A DNA stretch of 64,000 bases from Alphaproteobacteria bacterium HGW-Alphaproteobacteria-7 (GTDB lineage: Bacteria; Pseudomonadota; Alphaproteobacteria; Sphingomonadales; Sphingomonadaceae). This document shows positions 1 to 7,600 of the stretch, piece by piece. Within the stretch, counting starts at the first letter, position 1, and every line of letters starts with the position of its first letter. A model generated the notes under the pieces. The model made no database searches. It saw only the letters and a list, made by a program, of their open reading frames with translations, and had not been told where the DNA came from. The stretch spans positions 1 to 64,000 of the forward strand of contig PHEB01000021.1 of assembly GCA_002842735.1 (NCBI GenBank), written 5' to 3'. A program made the translations under genes and the position numbers.

Positions 1-37
1 CTGTCGTGCGGGCGCTCCCGTGCAGAATCTGTCCCAT
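1..37 (-). CDS. IS481-like transposase, N-terminal fragment (runs off the window)
   Basis: ATG at 37 on the minus strand is followed by twelve complete codons reading MGQILHGSARTT before the window ends. This short motif is characteristic of the N-terminus of a set of IS481-family DDE transposases, which cut and paste the insertion sequence. The call rests on recognising that motif only; helix-turn-helix and DDE residues lie outside the window. Confidence 0.5.
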   Translation of the reverse strand, partial: MGQILHGSARTT

Positions 38-70
38 AGCGCGTCCTTCCATTGATGGCTGAATATTACA
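1..70 (-). mobile_element. Left-over edge of an insertion sequence (IS481-like), cut by the window start
   Basis: The first 37 bases encode, on the minus strand, the start of a protein beginning MGQILHGSARTT, which I recognise as the usual opening of IS481-family transposases of the MGQVLHGS type. About 30 bases upstream of its start codon the sequence TGTAATATTCAGCCATC (minus strand, starting at 70) looks like the terminal inverted repeat of such an element. The element lies immediately downstream of recA. Only the 5' edge is visible, so completeness and target duplication cannot be judged. Confidence 0.55.
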
Positions 71-237
71 CCATCAAATGCCGGGACTAAACATCTAGGA
101 GGGGTCTAAAACCCTCCCCTAACGCGGGCCTGCCGGGCAACGAAAAGCCGGCGCGCGCGACTGGGGAGAAGCACACGCCGGCATTCCGGTTTTCCGGGCT
201 GGAAGTGCACAGCACCTCCGCATCGCCCGCTTGAGGA

Positions 238-1305
238 TCAGTCGTCGGAGTCCGCGTCCGGCCCCGTCATCATTTCCTCGGCAACCTTGTCGGTGCGGCT
301 GCGGATCGCAGCTTCCAACCGGTCGCAAACTTCCGGGTTTTCCTTGAGGTAGGTTTTGGCGTTTTCGCGGCCCTGACCAATCCGGATGCTGTCATAGGAG
401 AACCAGCTCCCCGATTTTTCAACCAGTCCCGCTTTCACGCCAAGATCAATGATCTCACCGATCTTGGAGATGCCTTCGCCGTACATGATGTCGAATTCGA
501 CCTGCTTGAACGGCGGGGCGACCTTGTTCTTGACCACCTTCACGCGGGTTGCGTTGCCGGTGATTTCGTCGCGATCCTTGATCTGCCCGATGCGCCGGAT
601 GTCGAGCCTGACCGAGGCATAAAACTTGAGCGCATTGCCGCCGGTGGTGGTTTCGGGGTTACCATACATCACCCCGATTTTCATGCGCAGCTGGTTGATG
701 AAGATCACCATGCAGCGCGAACGGCTGATCGATCCGGTCAGCTTGCGCAGCGATTGCGACATCAACCGGGCCTGAAGCCCGACGTGCGAATCGCCCATTT
801 CGCCTTCGATTTCAGCGCGCGGCACCAAAGCTGCGACCGAATCGATCACCAGCACATCAATCGCGTTGGAACGCACCAGCGTATCGACGATTTCCAACGC
901 CTGTTCGCCCGTATCGGGCTGCGAGACGATCAGCTCGTCAATATCCACGCCCAGTTTCTTGGCATAGACCGGATCAAGTGCGTGTTCGGCATCGACAAAT
1001 GCCGCCGTGCCGCCGGTCTTTTGCGCTTCGGCGATGACGTGCAGTGCCAGCGTCGTCTTGCCCGAGCTTTCCGGGCCATAAACTTCGATCACCCGACCGC
1101 GCGGCAAGCCGCCGATGCCGAGCGCAATGTCGAGCCCCAGCGATCCGGTCGAAATCGATTCGACCTGCATCGTTTCCTTCGAGCCCAGCTTCATCGCTGA
1201 ACCCTTGCCAAACGCCCGATCAATCTGAGCGAGGGCTGCTTCGAGCGCCTTTTGACGGTCCACGGCTTTCTTGTCCTCTTCCACCAGCTTCAATTGCGTA
1301 GCCAT
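238..1305 (-). CDS. recA: Recombinase RecA
   Basis: 355 residues, the normal RecA length. RecA coats single-stranded DNA with ATP, drives homologous strand exchange and acts as co-protease for LexA self-cleavage. The Walker A motif GPESSGKTT is at about residues 77-85, the second nucleotide-binding segment [12 protein letters not shown] near 150, the L2 DNA-binding loop ([17 protein letters not shown]) is intact, and the C-terminus ends in the usual acidic tail (PDADSDD). Start ATG at 1305 gives the expected MATQLKL N-terminus. It is monocistronic: cckA lies upstream in the same direction, separated by a 128-bp region that carries a LexA box, and an insertion sequence follows downstream. Confidence 0.98.
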   Translation of the reverse strand: MATQLKLVEEDKKAVDRQKALEAALAQIDRAFGKGSAMKLGSKETMQVESISTGSLGLDIALGIGGLPRGRVIEVYGPESSGKTTLALHVIAEAQKTGGTAAFVDAEHALDPVYAKKLGVDIDELIVSQPDTGEQALEIVDTLVRSNAIDVLVIDSVAALVPRAEIEGEMGDSHVGLQARLMSQSLRKLTGSISRSRCMVIFINQLRMKIGVMYGNPETTTGGNALKFYASVRLDIRRIGQIKDRDEITGNATRVKVVKNKVAPPFKQVEFDIMYGEGISKIGEIIDLGVKAGLVEKSGSWFSYDSIRIGQGRENAKTYLKENPEVCDRLEAAIRSRTDKVAEEMMTGPDADSDD

Positions 1306-1391
1306 CGCATGCGCTCCTTACCTTGCCTAGGGGTGATCGGCAGTTATCGACCATCAGCCCTTGCCAAGGGTGTATCGCATTTGTTCTACTG

Positions 1392-1406
1392 GAACAAGTG
1401 GGGAAC
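1392..1406 (-). promoter_or_regulatory. LexA (SOS) box of recA
   Basis: On the minus strand this reads GTTCCCCACTTGTTC, an exact match to the alphaproteobacterial LexA operator GTTC-N7-GTTC. It lies 86 bases upstream of the recA start codon. A partly overlapping GTTC-TACTG-GAAC dyad (1383-1395) is also present. Known biology: LexA represses recA through this direct repeat until DNA damage. No clear -10 box was assigned. Confidence 0.85.
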
Positions 1407-1433
1407 GAAAATAATTTCCTACAACCCGCGCAA

Positions 1434-3956
1434 TTACTTCGCTGCGCTGGCCTCGGCCTCCTGTTCGGCGCGTGTCTGACGCAGCACTGCACCCACTTTG
1501 TCGCCAATCGCCGCCACGCTGAACGGTTTGGCGATGAAGTGCATATCGGGGATGTTGATGTCGCGGCGCAGCTGTTCTTCGGCATAGCCTGACATGAACA
1601 GCACCGGCATTTGTGGCAGCCGCGCCCGGATTGCGCGCACCATCGCCGGGCCGTCCATCCCCGGCATCACCACATCGCTGACCACGATATCGAACGCCGC
1701 GCCCGGTGCGGCAATTGCGGCCAGCCCTTCTTCGCCGCTGGCGCAGGCGGTCACATCATATCCGGCGCGCACCAAGGCGCGTTCGGCGACGACGCGCACC
1801 ATGTCTTCATCCTCCACCAGCAGCAGCTTGCCCCCCGCCGACCAGTCAGAGGATACCAGCGGCTGGGCTTCGCGTTTTTTCGGAGCCTCCCCGCGATGCA
1901 CCGGGAAATAGACGGTGAAGCGCGCGCCGCTTGTCCGGCCCGTCTTGTCGGTAATGTTGTCGGCAAAGATGAACCCGCCCGATTGCTTGACGATGCCGTA
2001 GGCGGTCGACAGGCCCAGCCCGGTGCCCTTGCCCTGTTCCTTGGTGGTGAAGAAGGGTTCAAACAGTTTGGGCAGCACATGCGGCGGAATGCCCCCGCCG
2101 GTATCCTGCACGATCAGCACGGTGTAATCAGCGGGCGGGAGCACTTCGGAACCCAGCTGGAGCACCTGTTTGGCCTGCAATGACCGGGTGAACAGCGAAA
2201 TCCGGCCCGTGCCGTTACCGCGTGACTGGATTGCATCGCGGGCGTTGACCGCCAGGTTCATGATCACCTGTTCCATCTGCTGCGGATCGGCGCGCACCGC
2301 GCCCAGATTGCGATCATGCTGGACGTAATAGGTGATCTTTTCGCCCAGCAGGCGTTTGATCAGCGGGCTGACCTCGCTCACCACGTCGGGAAGCTGGATA
2401 ACCTCGGGCCGCAGCGTCTGCTGGCGCGAGAAGGCGAGCAATTGCCGGGTCAGCGCGGCGGCGCGGTTGGAATTGGCGCGGATCTGCTGGATATCGTCAT
2501 AATCGCTGTCGCCGGGGATATGGCGCAGCAGCATCAGATCGCAGGTGCCGATGATCGCGGTCAGCACATTGTTGAAATCATGCGCGACCCCGCCGGCCAA
2601 TTGCCCGACCGCCTGCATTTTGGTGGCCTGCGCGACCTGACGGCGCAGCTGGTTTTCCTGGCTCGAATCGGCAAGGCTCAACAGCACCGCCGCTTCGCCC
2701 AGCCCGCGCACGCCTGCCAGGCCGAGCGATACTGGTTCTTCGGGGCTATCCACCAGCCGCACGGCAACATCGCCGCTGGTCGATGGCCCGCGCCCGTGGC
2801 GGCGCACCGCATCGGACATCGCGGCCTTGTCTTCGCGCACCACCAGATCGGTGGGGAACGCGGGCAAGCCGCGCCCTTCGCGCCCGACCGACCGCAGGAA
2901 GGCTTCGTTACCGAACAGGAACCGCCCGTCGCGGTCGGTCATCGCAAGGCCTAGCGGCAATTGCGCGAGCAGCGCGTCGAGCTGTGCGACCCCGGCCTGC
3001 GCTGCCCCGTCCCAGCCAGAACCGATGCCCACCCCGCTATCGATCAGCAGCATCAGCGAAGTCGCCTCGTCCGGCCCGGCGGGTGCGGCCCGCGTTTCCG
3101 GATCAACCAACGGCACATCGACCAACGTTTGCGGAGTGCCGCCGCGCCCTTCGCGGGCAAAGAAGATGCGGTCACGTTCGTCCGAGCGCAGGAAGCTGAC
3201 AAAATCCTGCCCCGCCAGTGTCGCGCGATCATCACCCGCAGCGCGTTCGGCAAACCCGGTGCTAACCGCGCGGATCACGCCGTCTGCCGTGGTGATCGCG
3301 GTTTCGATGCCCGCCCGGCTGAGCATTTTGCCGAACGGCCCGGCCAGATCGAGCGCGCCCAGATCAGCGCCGCTTTCACGCGCAATCGGGCGCAGCCGCC
3401 AGATCAGGTGGTCGTCGCCCCGCCCGGCGCGCTGCGCGGAAATCTGCCAATCGCTGTCATCCAGCCCCGCCACCTTGTCGAGCGCGGCCGACCCATCGCG
3501 CCACGCCGTGCGGGCGAGCAGCGTTACCGCCTCTAGCGCATCGCGTTCAAACGGCAGCGCAGGCGGCGCGGCGCTGACCCCGAAGCTGTCCAGAAACAGA
3601 TTGTTGGCGCACACCATGCGGTTGGCGCGGTCGGTGATGGCGATGGCTTCACCCGTGCGCTCAATCGCGGCGACGGTAACGCTCCAATCCGAGGCAGGGT
3701 TGCTGTCAGTTGCGGGTTCGGCGCGCATCCGGTCAAGCAGCATCACCCCGCCCAGCAACACGCCCGCGCCCAGCACAAAGGTGATCGCCACCAGCCAGCT
3801 TTGCGTCGCGGCGAACAGCACTGCGGCGCTGACTGCCAGCGCACCGCCGAGGCCCAGCATCAGCGTGGATGGCGGCGCGGTGCCTTCGCTCTGCGCCTCG
3901 GTTGGGGCGAGAAGCACGCTGGGGCGGTGTGACGGGGTGCCGGTGGGGCGGGACAA
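1434..3956 (-). CDS. cckA: Hybrid sensor histidine kinase CckA
   Basis: About 840 residues. In alphaproteobacteria CckA phosphorylates ChpT, which passes phosphate to CtrA and CpdR to control the cell cycle. Two membrane segments near the N-terminus are followed by PAS-like regions, an HisKA domain with the phospho-acceptor in GVAHDFNN (His about 459), an HATPase with N box (NLAVNARDAI) and G boxes (DTGGGIP, GTGLGLS), and a C-terminal receiver domain with the acceptor in VVSDVVMPG (Asp about 761). I chose the TTG start at 3956 because AGGAG lies 8 bases upstream; the frame stays open to a TTG at 4010 through a 17-bp tandem duplication, so an 858-residue form cannot be excluded. Confidence 0.93.
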   Translation of the reverse strand: MSRPTGTPSHRPSVLLAPTEAQSEGTAPPSTLMLGLGGALAVSAAVLFAATQSWLVAITFVLGAGVLLGGVMLLDRMRAEPATDSNPASDWSVTVAAIERTGEAIAITDRANRMVCANNLFLDSFGVSAAPPALPFERDALEAVTLLARTAWRDGSAALDKVAGLDDSDWQISAQRAGRGDDHLIWRLRPIARESGADLGALDLAGPFGKMLSRAGIETAITTADGVIRAVSTGFAERAAGDDRATLAGQDFVSFLRSDERDRIFFAREGRGGTPQTLVDVPLVDPETRAAPAGPDEATSLMLLIDSGVGIGSGWDGAAQAGVAQLDALLAQLPLGLAMTDRDGRFLFGNEAFLRSVGREGRGLPAFPTDLVVREDKAAMSDAVRRHGRGPSTSGDVAVRLVDSPEEPVSLGLAGVRGLGEAAVLLSLADSSQENQLRRQVAQATKMQAVGQLAGGVAHDFNNVLTAIIGTCDLMLLRHIPGDSDYDDIQQIRANSNRAAALTRQLLAFSRQQTLRPEVIQLPDVVSEVSPLIKRLLGEKITYYVQHDRNLGAVRADPQQMEQVIMNLAVNARDAIQSRGNGTGRISLFTRSLQAKQVLQLGSEVLPPADYTVLIVQDTGGGIPPHVLPKLFEPFFTTKEQGKGTGLGLSTAYGIVKQSGGFIFADNITDKTGRTSGARFTVYFPVHRGEAPKKREAQPLVSSDWSAGGKLLLVEDEDMVRVVAERALVRAGYDVTACASGEEGLAAIAAPGAAFDIVVSDVVMPGMDGPAMVRAIRARLPQMPVLFMSGYAEEQLRRDINIPDMHFIAKPFSVAAIGDKVGAVLRQTRAEQEAEASAAK

Positions 3957-3966
3957 ACGGGACGCT

Positions 3967-4000
3967 CCTGTTGCAAAAATCGGCCTGTTGCAAAAATCTG
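3967..4000. repeat. 17-bp tandem duplication upstream of the cckA start
   Basis: Two adjacent 17-bp units share the 15 bases CCTGTTGCAAAAATC and differ only in the last two bases. The duplication lies at the proposed cckA ribosome-binding site (AGGAG is in the first unit on the minus strand). Seventeen is not a multiple of three, so the copies would be read in different frames; this supports placing the start codon downstream of it. Confidence 0.85.
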
Positions 4001-4043
4001 CCAACCGCAAACGCCCGCGCGTGCCGATGACTTCGCGTCTGTC

Positions 4044-4655
4044 CTACTGCGAGCCGAGCCGCTGGTCGAGCCGCGCTTCCATAACCTTCAACCGTTTGGC
4101 GCGCCGCCGCCACACCACAGCGCGCCAGACCCAGCCGGAAATAATCCAGCCAAGTGCGGCACCGACCACCGCCAGGACGATAAAGCCAAATGCGGTCGTT
4201 CCGGCCATCTCGAAGAAATCGACTACCGCCGCCCACGCCCCCGATTCCATCGCCACATTCGCCAGCGCGGGCCCGTCTGCATCAATCCGCAAGGTGAAAT
4301 GGCCGACCTTGTTGGCGACCACCAGCCAGAACGGCAGCGTGAACGGGTTGGTGACAAATGTCACCAGCGCCGCCAGCGGCACATTGGCGCGCGATGGCAG
4401 CGCCAGAAACGCGGCGAGGAAAATCTGCCCGACAGGGATGATGAACGCCGCGAACAGCCCCAATGCCACCCCGCGCGGCACCGAACGGCGGGTAAAGCGC
4501 CACAATTCGGGCGACAGAAAACGGTGGGCAATCGGCGCAAGATATTTGTTGCGCGCCATCTCCTCGCGTGAGGGCATGTGTTTGCGGATCAAATCCATCG
4601 CCCAAGTCTTTGAACGCCAAGACACAGGTCGTTGACGAGGATCAGGCGTGGTCAC
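4044..4655 (-). CDS. DUF2062 integral membrane protein
   Basis: About 203 residues from a GTG start at 4655, chosen because GGAGAGG lies 7 bases upstream; an ATG at 4598 (MDLIRKHMPS) is the alternative. The sequence shows the DUF2062 pattern: a basic N-terminal region (MARNKYLAPIAHRF), a hydrophobic segment GVALGLFAAFIIPVGQIFLA, the family-typical VTNPFTLPFWLV stretch, and a final membrane helix (VLAVVGAALGWIISGWV) before a basic tail. The family's molecular role is unknown. It is the gene upstream of cckA in the same direction, 87 bases from the proposed cckA start, and may be co-transcribed with it. Confidence 0.8.
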   Translation of the reverse strand: MTTPDPRQRPVSWRSKTWAMDLIRKHMPSREEMARNKYLAPIAHRFLSPELWRFTRRSVPRGVALGLFAAFIIPVGQIFLAAFLALPSRANVPLAALVTFVTNPFTLPFWLVVANKVGHFTLRIDADGPALANVAMESGAWAAVVDFFEMAGTTAFGFIVLAVVGAALGWIISGWVWRAVVWRRRAKRLKVMEARLDQRLGSQ

Positions 4656-4748
4656 AGCTGCACCTCTCCGCCGCAGCGCGGGCGCGCGGCATAAATCCGG
4701 TGAGAACCGGCCAAGTTCAGCATAGCCATCATGATTGCCCATATGGGT

Positions 4749-4762
4749 AGCACGCGCGTGCT
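4749..4762. other. 14-bp perfect palindrome between smpB and the DUF2062 gene
   Basis: AGCACGCGCGTGCT is a perfect 14-bp dyad in the gap after smpB. It could be a transcription-factor site for the DUF2062 gene or the stem of a weak hairpin. No T-tract follows on either strand, so it is not a convincing terminator. Confidence 0.3.
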
Positions 4763-4814
4763 GACCAGTGTGTGAATTGCCTGCCAGAGGATAAATTTCA
4801 GCCGCACCTTCGCA

Positions 4815-5297
4815 TCAGCCCTTTTCGCGCATCAGCCGCGCTTTGTCACGTTTCCAGTCGCGTTCCTTGGTAGTGGCGCGCTTGTCGTGGGTTTGCTTGC
4901 CTTTGGCGAGCGCGAGTTCAACCTTGGCGCGGCCGGTACTGTTGAAATATACCATCAACGGCACCAGCGTCATCCCCTTGCGCTCCACCGAGCCGAGCAG
5001 CTTTTCGATCTCGCGTTCGTGCAGCAGCAATTTGCGCGGGCGGCGCGGTTCGTGGTTCAGCCGGTTGCCGTGGCTGTATTCGGGGACGTTGGCGTTGATC
5101 AGCCATACCTGCCCGTCCTTCACCTCGGCATAGCTTTCGGCAATGCTCGCCTCGCCTGCGCGCAGGGCCTTCACTTCTGTGCCCTGCAAGGCCAGCCCCG
5201 CTTCGAACGTGTCCTCGATATAGTAATCGAACCGCGCACGGCGGTTTTCGGCGACGATCTTGAGCTTGTCGAAGGTGACGGGTTTGGGGCGTGCCAT
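4815..5297 (-). CDS. smpB: SsrA-binding protein SmpB
   Basis: 160 residues, the standard SmpB length. SmpB binds tmRNA and delivers it to stalled ribosomes for trans-translation. The start ATG at 5297 gives [26 protein letters not shown], where the N-terminal beta-barrel begins ([18 protein letters not shown]), followed by [16 protein letters not shown] and the C-terminal [26 protein letters not shown] tail that enters the mRNA channel, all conserved family features. An open frame continues upstream but lacks SmpB similarity. In many alphaproteobacteria smpB follows dapA directly; here a divergent zinc-carboxypeptidase-like gene lies between them. Confidence 0.96.
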   Translation of the reverse strand: MARPKPVTFDKLKIVAENRRARFDYYIEDTFEAGLALQGTEVKALRAGEASIAESYAEVKDGQVWLINANVPEYSHGNRLNHEPRRPRKLLLHEREIEKLLGSVERKGMTLVPLMVYFNSTGRAKVELALAKGKQTHDKRATTKERDWKRDKARLMREKG

Positions 5298-5411
5298 GGG
5301 ACGCGCGATGTAGGCATTGGCGCGCCAAAAAGCGAGGGGGCATCGGGGGCTTTGCGCTTTTGCTGCGCGCAAGCTAGTCGATGGTCACACAGCACGGGGA
5401 AACGCGCCAGC

Positions 5412-6476
5412 ATGGAATCAGCCCAGCCATTCACCATTGCGGGCGAGGATGTTGCCCCCGGCACCGCGCGCGATGTTGCCTTCCCGATCACCACGCTGGC
5501 GACCGGCACCGCGTCATCACTGGGCGTGCGGGTGCTGCACGGCGCACGTCCCGGCCCGGCAGTGTTCGTCAGCGCCGCGATCCACGGGGATGAAATTATC
5601 GGCACGGCGGTGGTGCAGCGGCTGGCGCAGGAGCTCGACCCGCAGACATTGAGCGGCACGGTGCTGCTGGTGCCGGTCGCCAATATCTTCGGCTTCATGT
5701 CCCGTTCGCGCTACCTGCCCGACCGGCGCGATCTCAACCGCAGCTTTCCGGGCAGCGCGGGCGGATCGCTGGCGGGGCAGCTGGCGAGCATTTTCTACCG
5801 CGAGGTGGTGGGGCGCTGCCAGCTGGGGATCGACATCCATTCGGCAGCAATGCACCGCTACAACCTGCCGCAGATCCGCATCGCGGCGGGCAACACCGGT
5901 CTGGTCGAACTGGCAATGGCGTTCGGCGCGCCGGTCATCATCGAAAGCCCCCTGCGCGATGGATCCTTGCGCGATCTGGCGCAGAAAAAGGGCGTCGATA
6001 TGCTGCTGCTGGAGGCGGGGGAGGCGCTGCGGTTTGACCGGCTCTCGATTGAAACTGGCGTGGCAGGCGTCACCCGCGTGCTGGCGCATCTGGGCATGAT
6101 CGCGGCGGATGATGGCCTCGCCACCGTCGGCATTCCGGCGCGCGCCAACCATTCGGTGTGGGTGCGATCCCCGCGCGGCGGGGTGGCGCATATGCAGCGC
6201 GAATCCGGCGATCCGGTGCGCAAGGGCGATGTGCTGGCGCGGGTCAGCGGAGTGTTTGGCGAGGAACCATTGGAACTCATCAGCCCGATTGACGGCATCA
6301 TCATCGGCCACGCCACCTTGCCGGTGGTGCATCAGGGCGACGCGCTGTTCCACATCGCCCAGATCGCCCACCCCGAACGCGTCGGCGCGCAGATCGAAAG
6401 CATCACCGAAGCCATTCTGGCGAGCGAGCCGGAAGGTTCAGCCGAGGCGCTGCTTGATGAGGACGAGGTGATTTAG
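5412..6476 (+). CDS. Succinylglutamate desuccinylase/aspartoacylase family (M14-type zinc carboxypeptidase fold)
   Basis: 354 residues from ATG 5412 (MESAQPFTIAGEDV). The zinc-binding signature SAAIHGDE (His58, Glu61) is followed by RRDLNRSFPG, which is diagnostic of the AstE/AspA branch, and by the third ligand in DIHSAAMHR. The C-terminal part (residues about 245-330) is a beta-barrel/biotinyl-like domain typical of the long bacterial members. These enzymes remove acyl groups from N-acyl amino acids; the real substrate here is unknown. It is divergent from smpB and convergent with dapA, so there is no operon context to narrow the substrate. Confidence 0.85.
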   Translation: MESAQPFTIAGEDVAPGTARDVAFPITTLATGTASSLGVRVLHGARPGPAVFVSAAIHGDEIIGTAVVQRLAQELDPQTLSGTVLLVPVANIFGFMSRSRYLPDRRDLNRSFPGSAGGSLAGQLASIFYREVVGRCQLGIDIHSAAMHRYNLPQIRIAAGNTGLVELAMAFGAPVIIESPLRDGSLRDLAQKKGVDMLLLEAGEALRFDRLSIETGVAGVTRVLAHLGMIAADDGLATVGIPARANHSVWVRSPRGGVAHMQRESGDPVRKGDVLARVSGVFGEEPLELISPIDGIIIGHATLPVVHQGDALFHIAQIAHPERVGAQIESITEAILASEPEGSAEALLDEDEVI

Positions 6477-6505
6477 GGTTCAACCGTTCATCCCGAGCTT
6501 GCCTG

Positions 6506-6523
6506 CCCCGGCGTAGGCCGGGG
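6506..6523. terminator. Hairpin between convergent genes (dispersed GC-rich repeat)
   Basis: A perfect 7-bp stem, CCCCGGC/GCCGGGG with a GTAG loop, lies between the stop codons of the desuccinylase-like gene and dapA. It may act as a bidirectional terminator although T-tracts are poor. A second short palindromic repeat, GCCCTTCGACAAGCTCAGGG, follows at 6571-6590; a relative of it recurs near 36.3 kb. Confidence 0.5.
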
Positions 6524-6609
6524 TCGAAGGACTGTTCTTCCCCTTGACCCAAGGCGCAGAAAGAAAAGCGGCCCTTCGACAAGCTCAGGGCGAGCGGTGG
6601 CTGGGGCTT

Positions 6610-7503
6610 TTACCCCGCCAAAACCCCAGCCGAACCCAAGGCTTCGTCCACGGCGCGCTTTGCCTCATCCGAGCATTCGACCAGCGGCAGGCGCACCTCT
6701 GGTTCGATCCAGTCGTGCACGCGGGAAAGCGCATATTTTACCGGCGCGGGGCTGGCGTCGGAGAACATTGCATAGTGCAGGGGAAACAGGCGATCATTCA
6801 ACTGCCGCGCCTGCTGCAATTCGTTCGCGGCAATCGCTGCGTGGAATTCGGCGCACAGCGCAGGCGCGACATTGGCTGTCACCGAAATGCACCCGCGCCC
6901 GCCTGCCGCCGCGTGCGGCAGCCACAACTCGTCATTGCCCGAAAGCTGGCAGAAATCGCGCCCGATACCCATGCGGTGATCGGCCACGCGCGACAGATCG
7001 CCGCTGGCATCCTTGATCGCGATGATCCGGTCGGGATATTTGCGCACCAGTTCGACCACCGTGTCATCCAGAATATCGGTTACGGTGCGCGCGGGCACAT
7101 TATACAGCACGATCGGCAGTTCGCAGTTTTCCGCCAGATAGCTGAAATGCGCCACCAACCCGCGCTGGCTGGGGCGGTTGTAATAGGGGGCGACGCACAG
7201 GCCAGCCGCCGCGCCGGCCTTTTTGGCAAAGTTCATGTGCAGCGCGGCGTTGCGGGTGTCGTTCGAACCGCAGCCAGCGATCACCGGCACGCGGCCGGCC
7301 GCCTGTTCGATGCACACCTCTATCACGCGGTGATGTTCCGCGTTCGACAAGGTCGAAGCCTCCCCCGTCGTGCCGCAGGGCACCAAAGCCGCGCTGCCAT
7401 TGTCGATCTGCCAGTCGACCAATCGCCGGAAAGCGCTCTCGTCAAACGTCCCGCCGCGAAAAGGAGTCACCAGAGCGGGTATCGATCCGCTGAACATTGC
7501 CAT
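6610..7503 (-). CDS. dapA: 4-hydroxy-tetrahydrodipicolinate synthase
   Basis: 297 residues, normal length. DapA condenses pyruvate with aspartate semialdehyde, the first committed step to diaminopimelate and lysine. The Schiff-base lysine is in IIAIKDASGD (Lys164), the proton-relay tyrosine in IVLYNVPART (Tyr134), and the substrate-binding CGTTGEA motif is at 43-49. The start ATG at 7503 gives MAMFSGSIPALVTPF. It is divergent from the transglycosylase gene; the slt-dapA-smpB neighbourhood is a common alphaproteobacterial arrangement, so the assignment fits its context. Confidence 0.97.
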   Translation of the reverse strand: MAMFSGSIPALVTPFRGGTFDESAFRRLVDWQIDNGSAALVPCGTTGEASTLSNAEHHRVIEVCIEQAAGRVPVIAGCGSNDTRNAALHMNFAKKAGAAAGLCVAPYYNRPSQRGLVAHFSYLAENCELPIVLYNVPARTVTDILDDTVVELVRKYPDRIIAIKDASGDLSRVADHRMGIGRDFCQLSGNDELWLPHAAAGGRGCISVTANVAPALCAEFHAAIAANELQQARQLNDRLFPLHYAMFSDASPAPVKYALSRVHDWIEPEVRLPLVECSDEAKRAVDEALGSAGVLAG

Positions 7504-7600
7504 TTTCCTGCCAAAGCCATTAGGTAAGGTGGATCAAGGTGCGAAATTAAGCTTCACGTCTCTCCCCTGTTAAGCGCCTGATAAGGAGCCGATTGGCACT

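Noticed and set aside
2827-4635. A 602-codon plus-strand open frame opposite cckA and the DUF2062 gene
   Set aside because: It is the antisense shadow of two recognisable genes in a GC-rich genome; its translation is Arg/Ser/Pro-rich with no domain.
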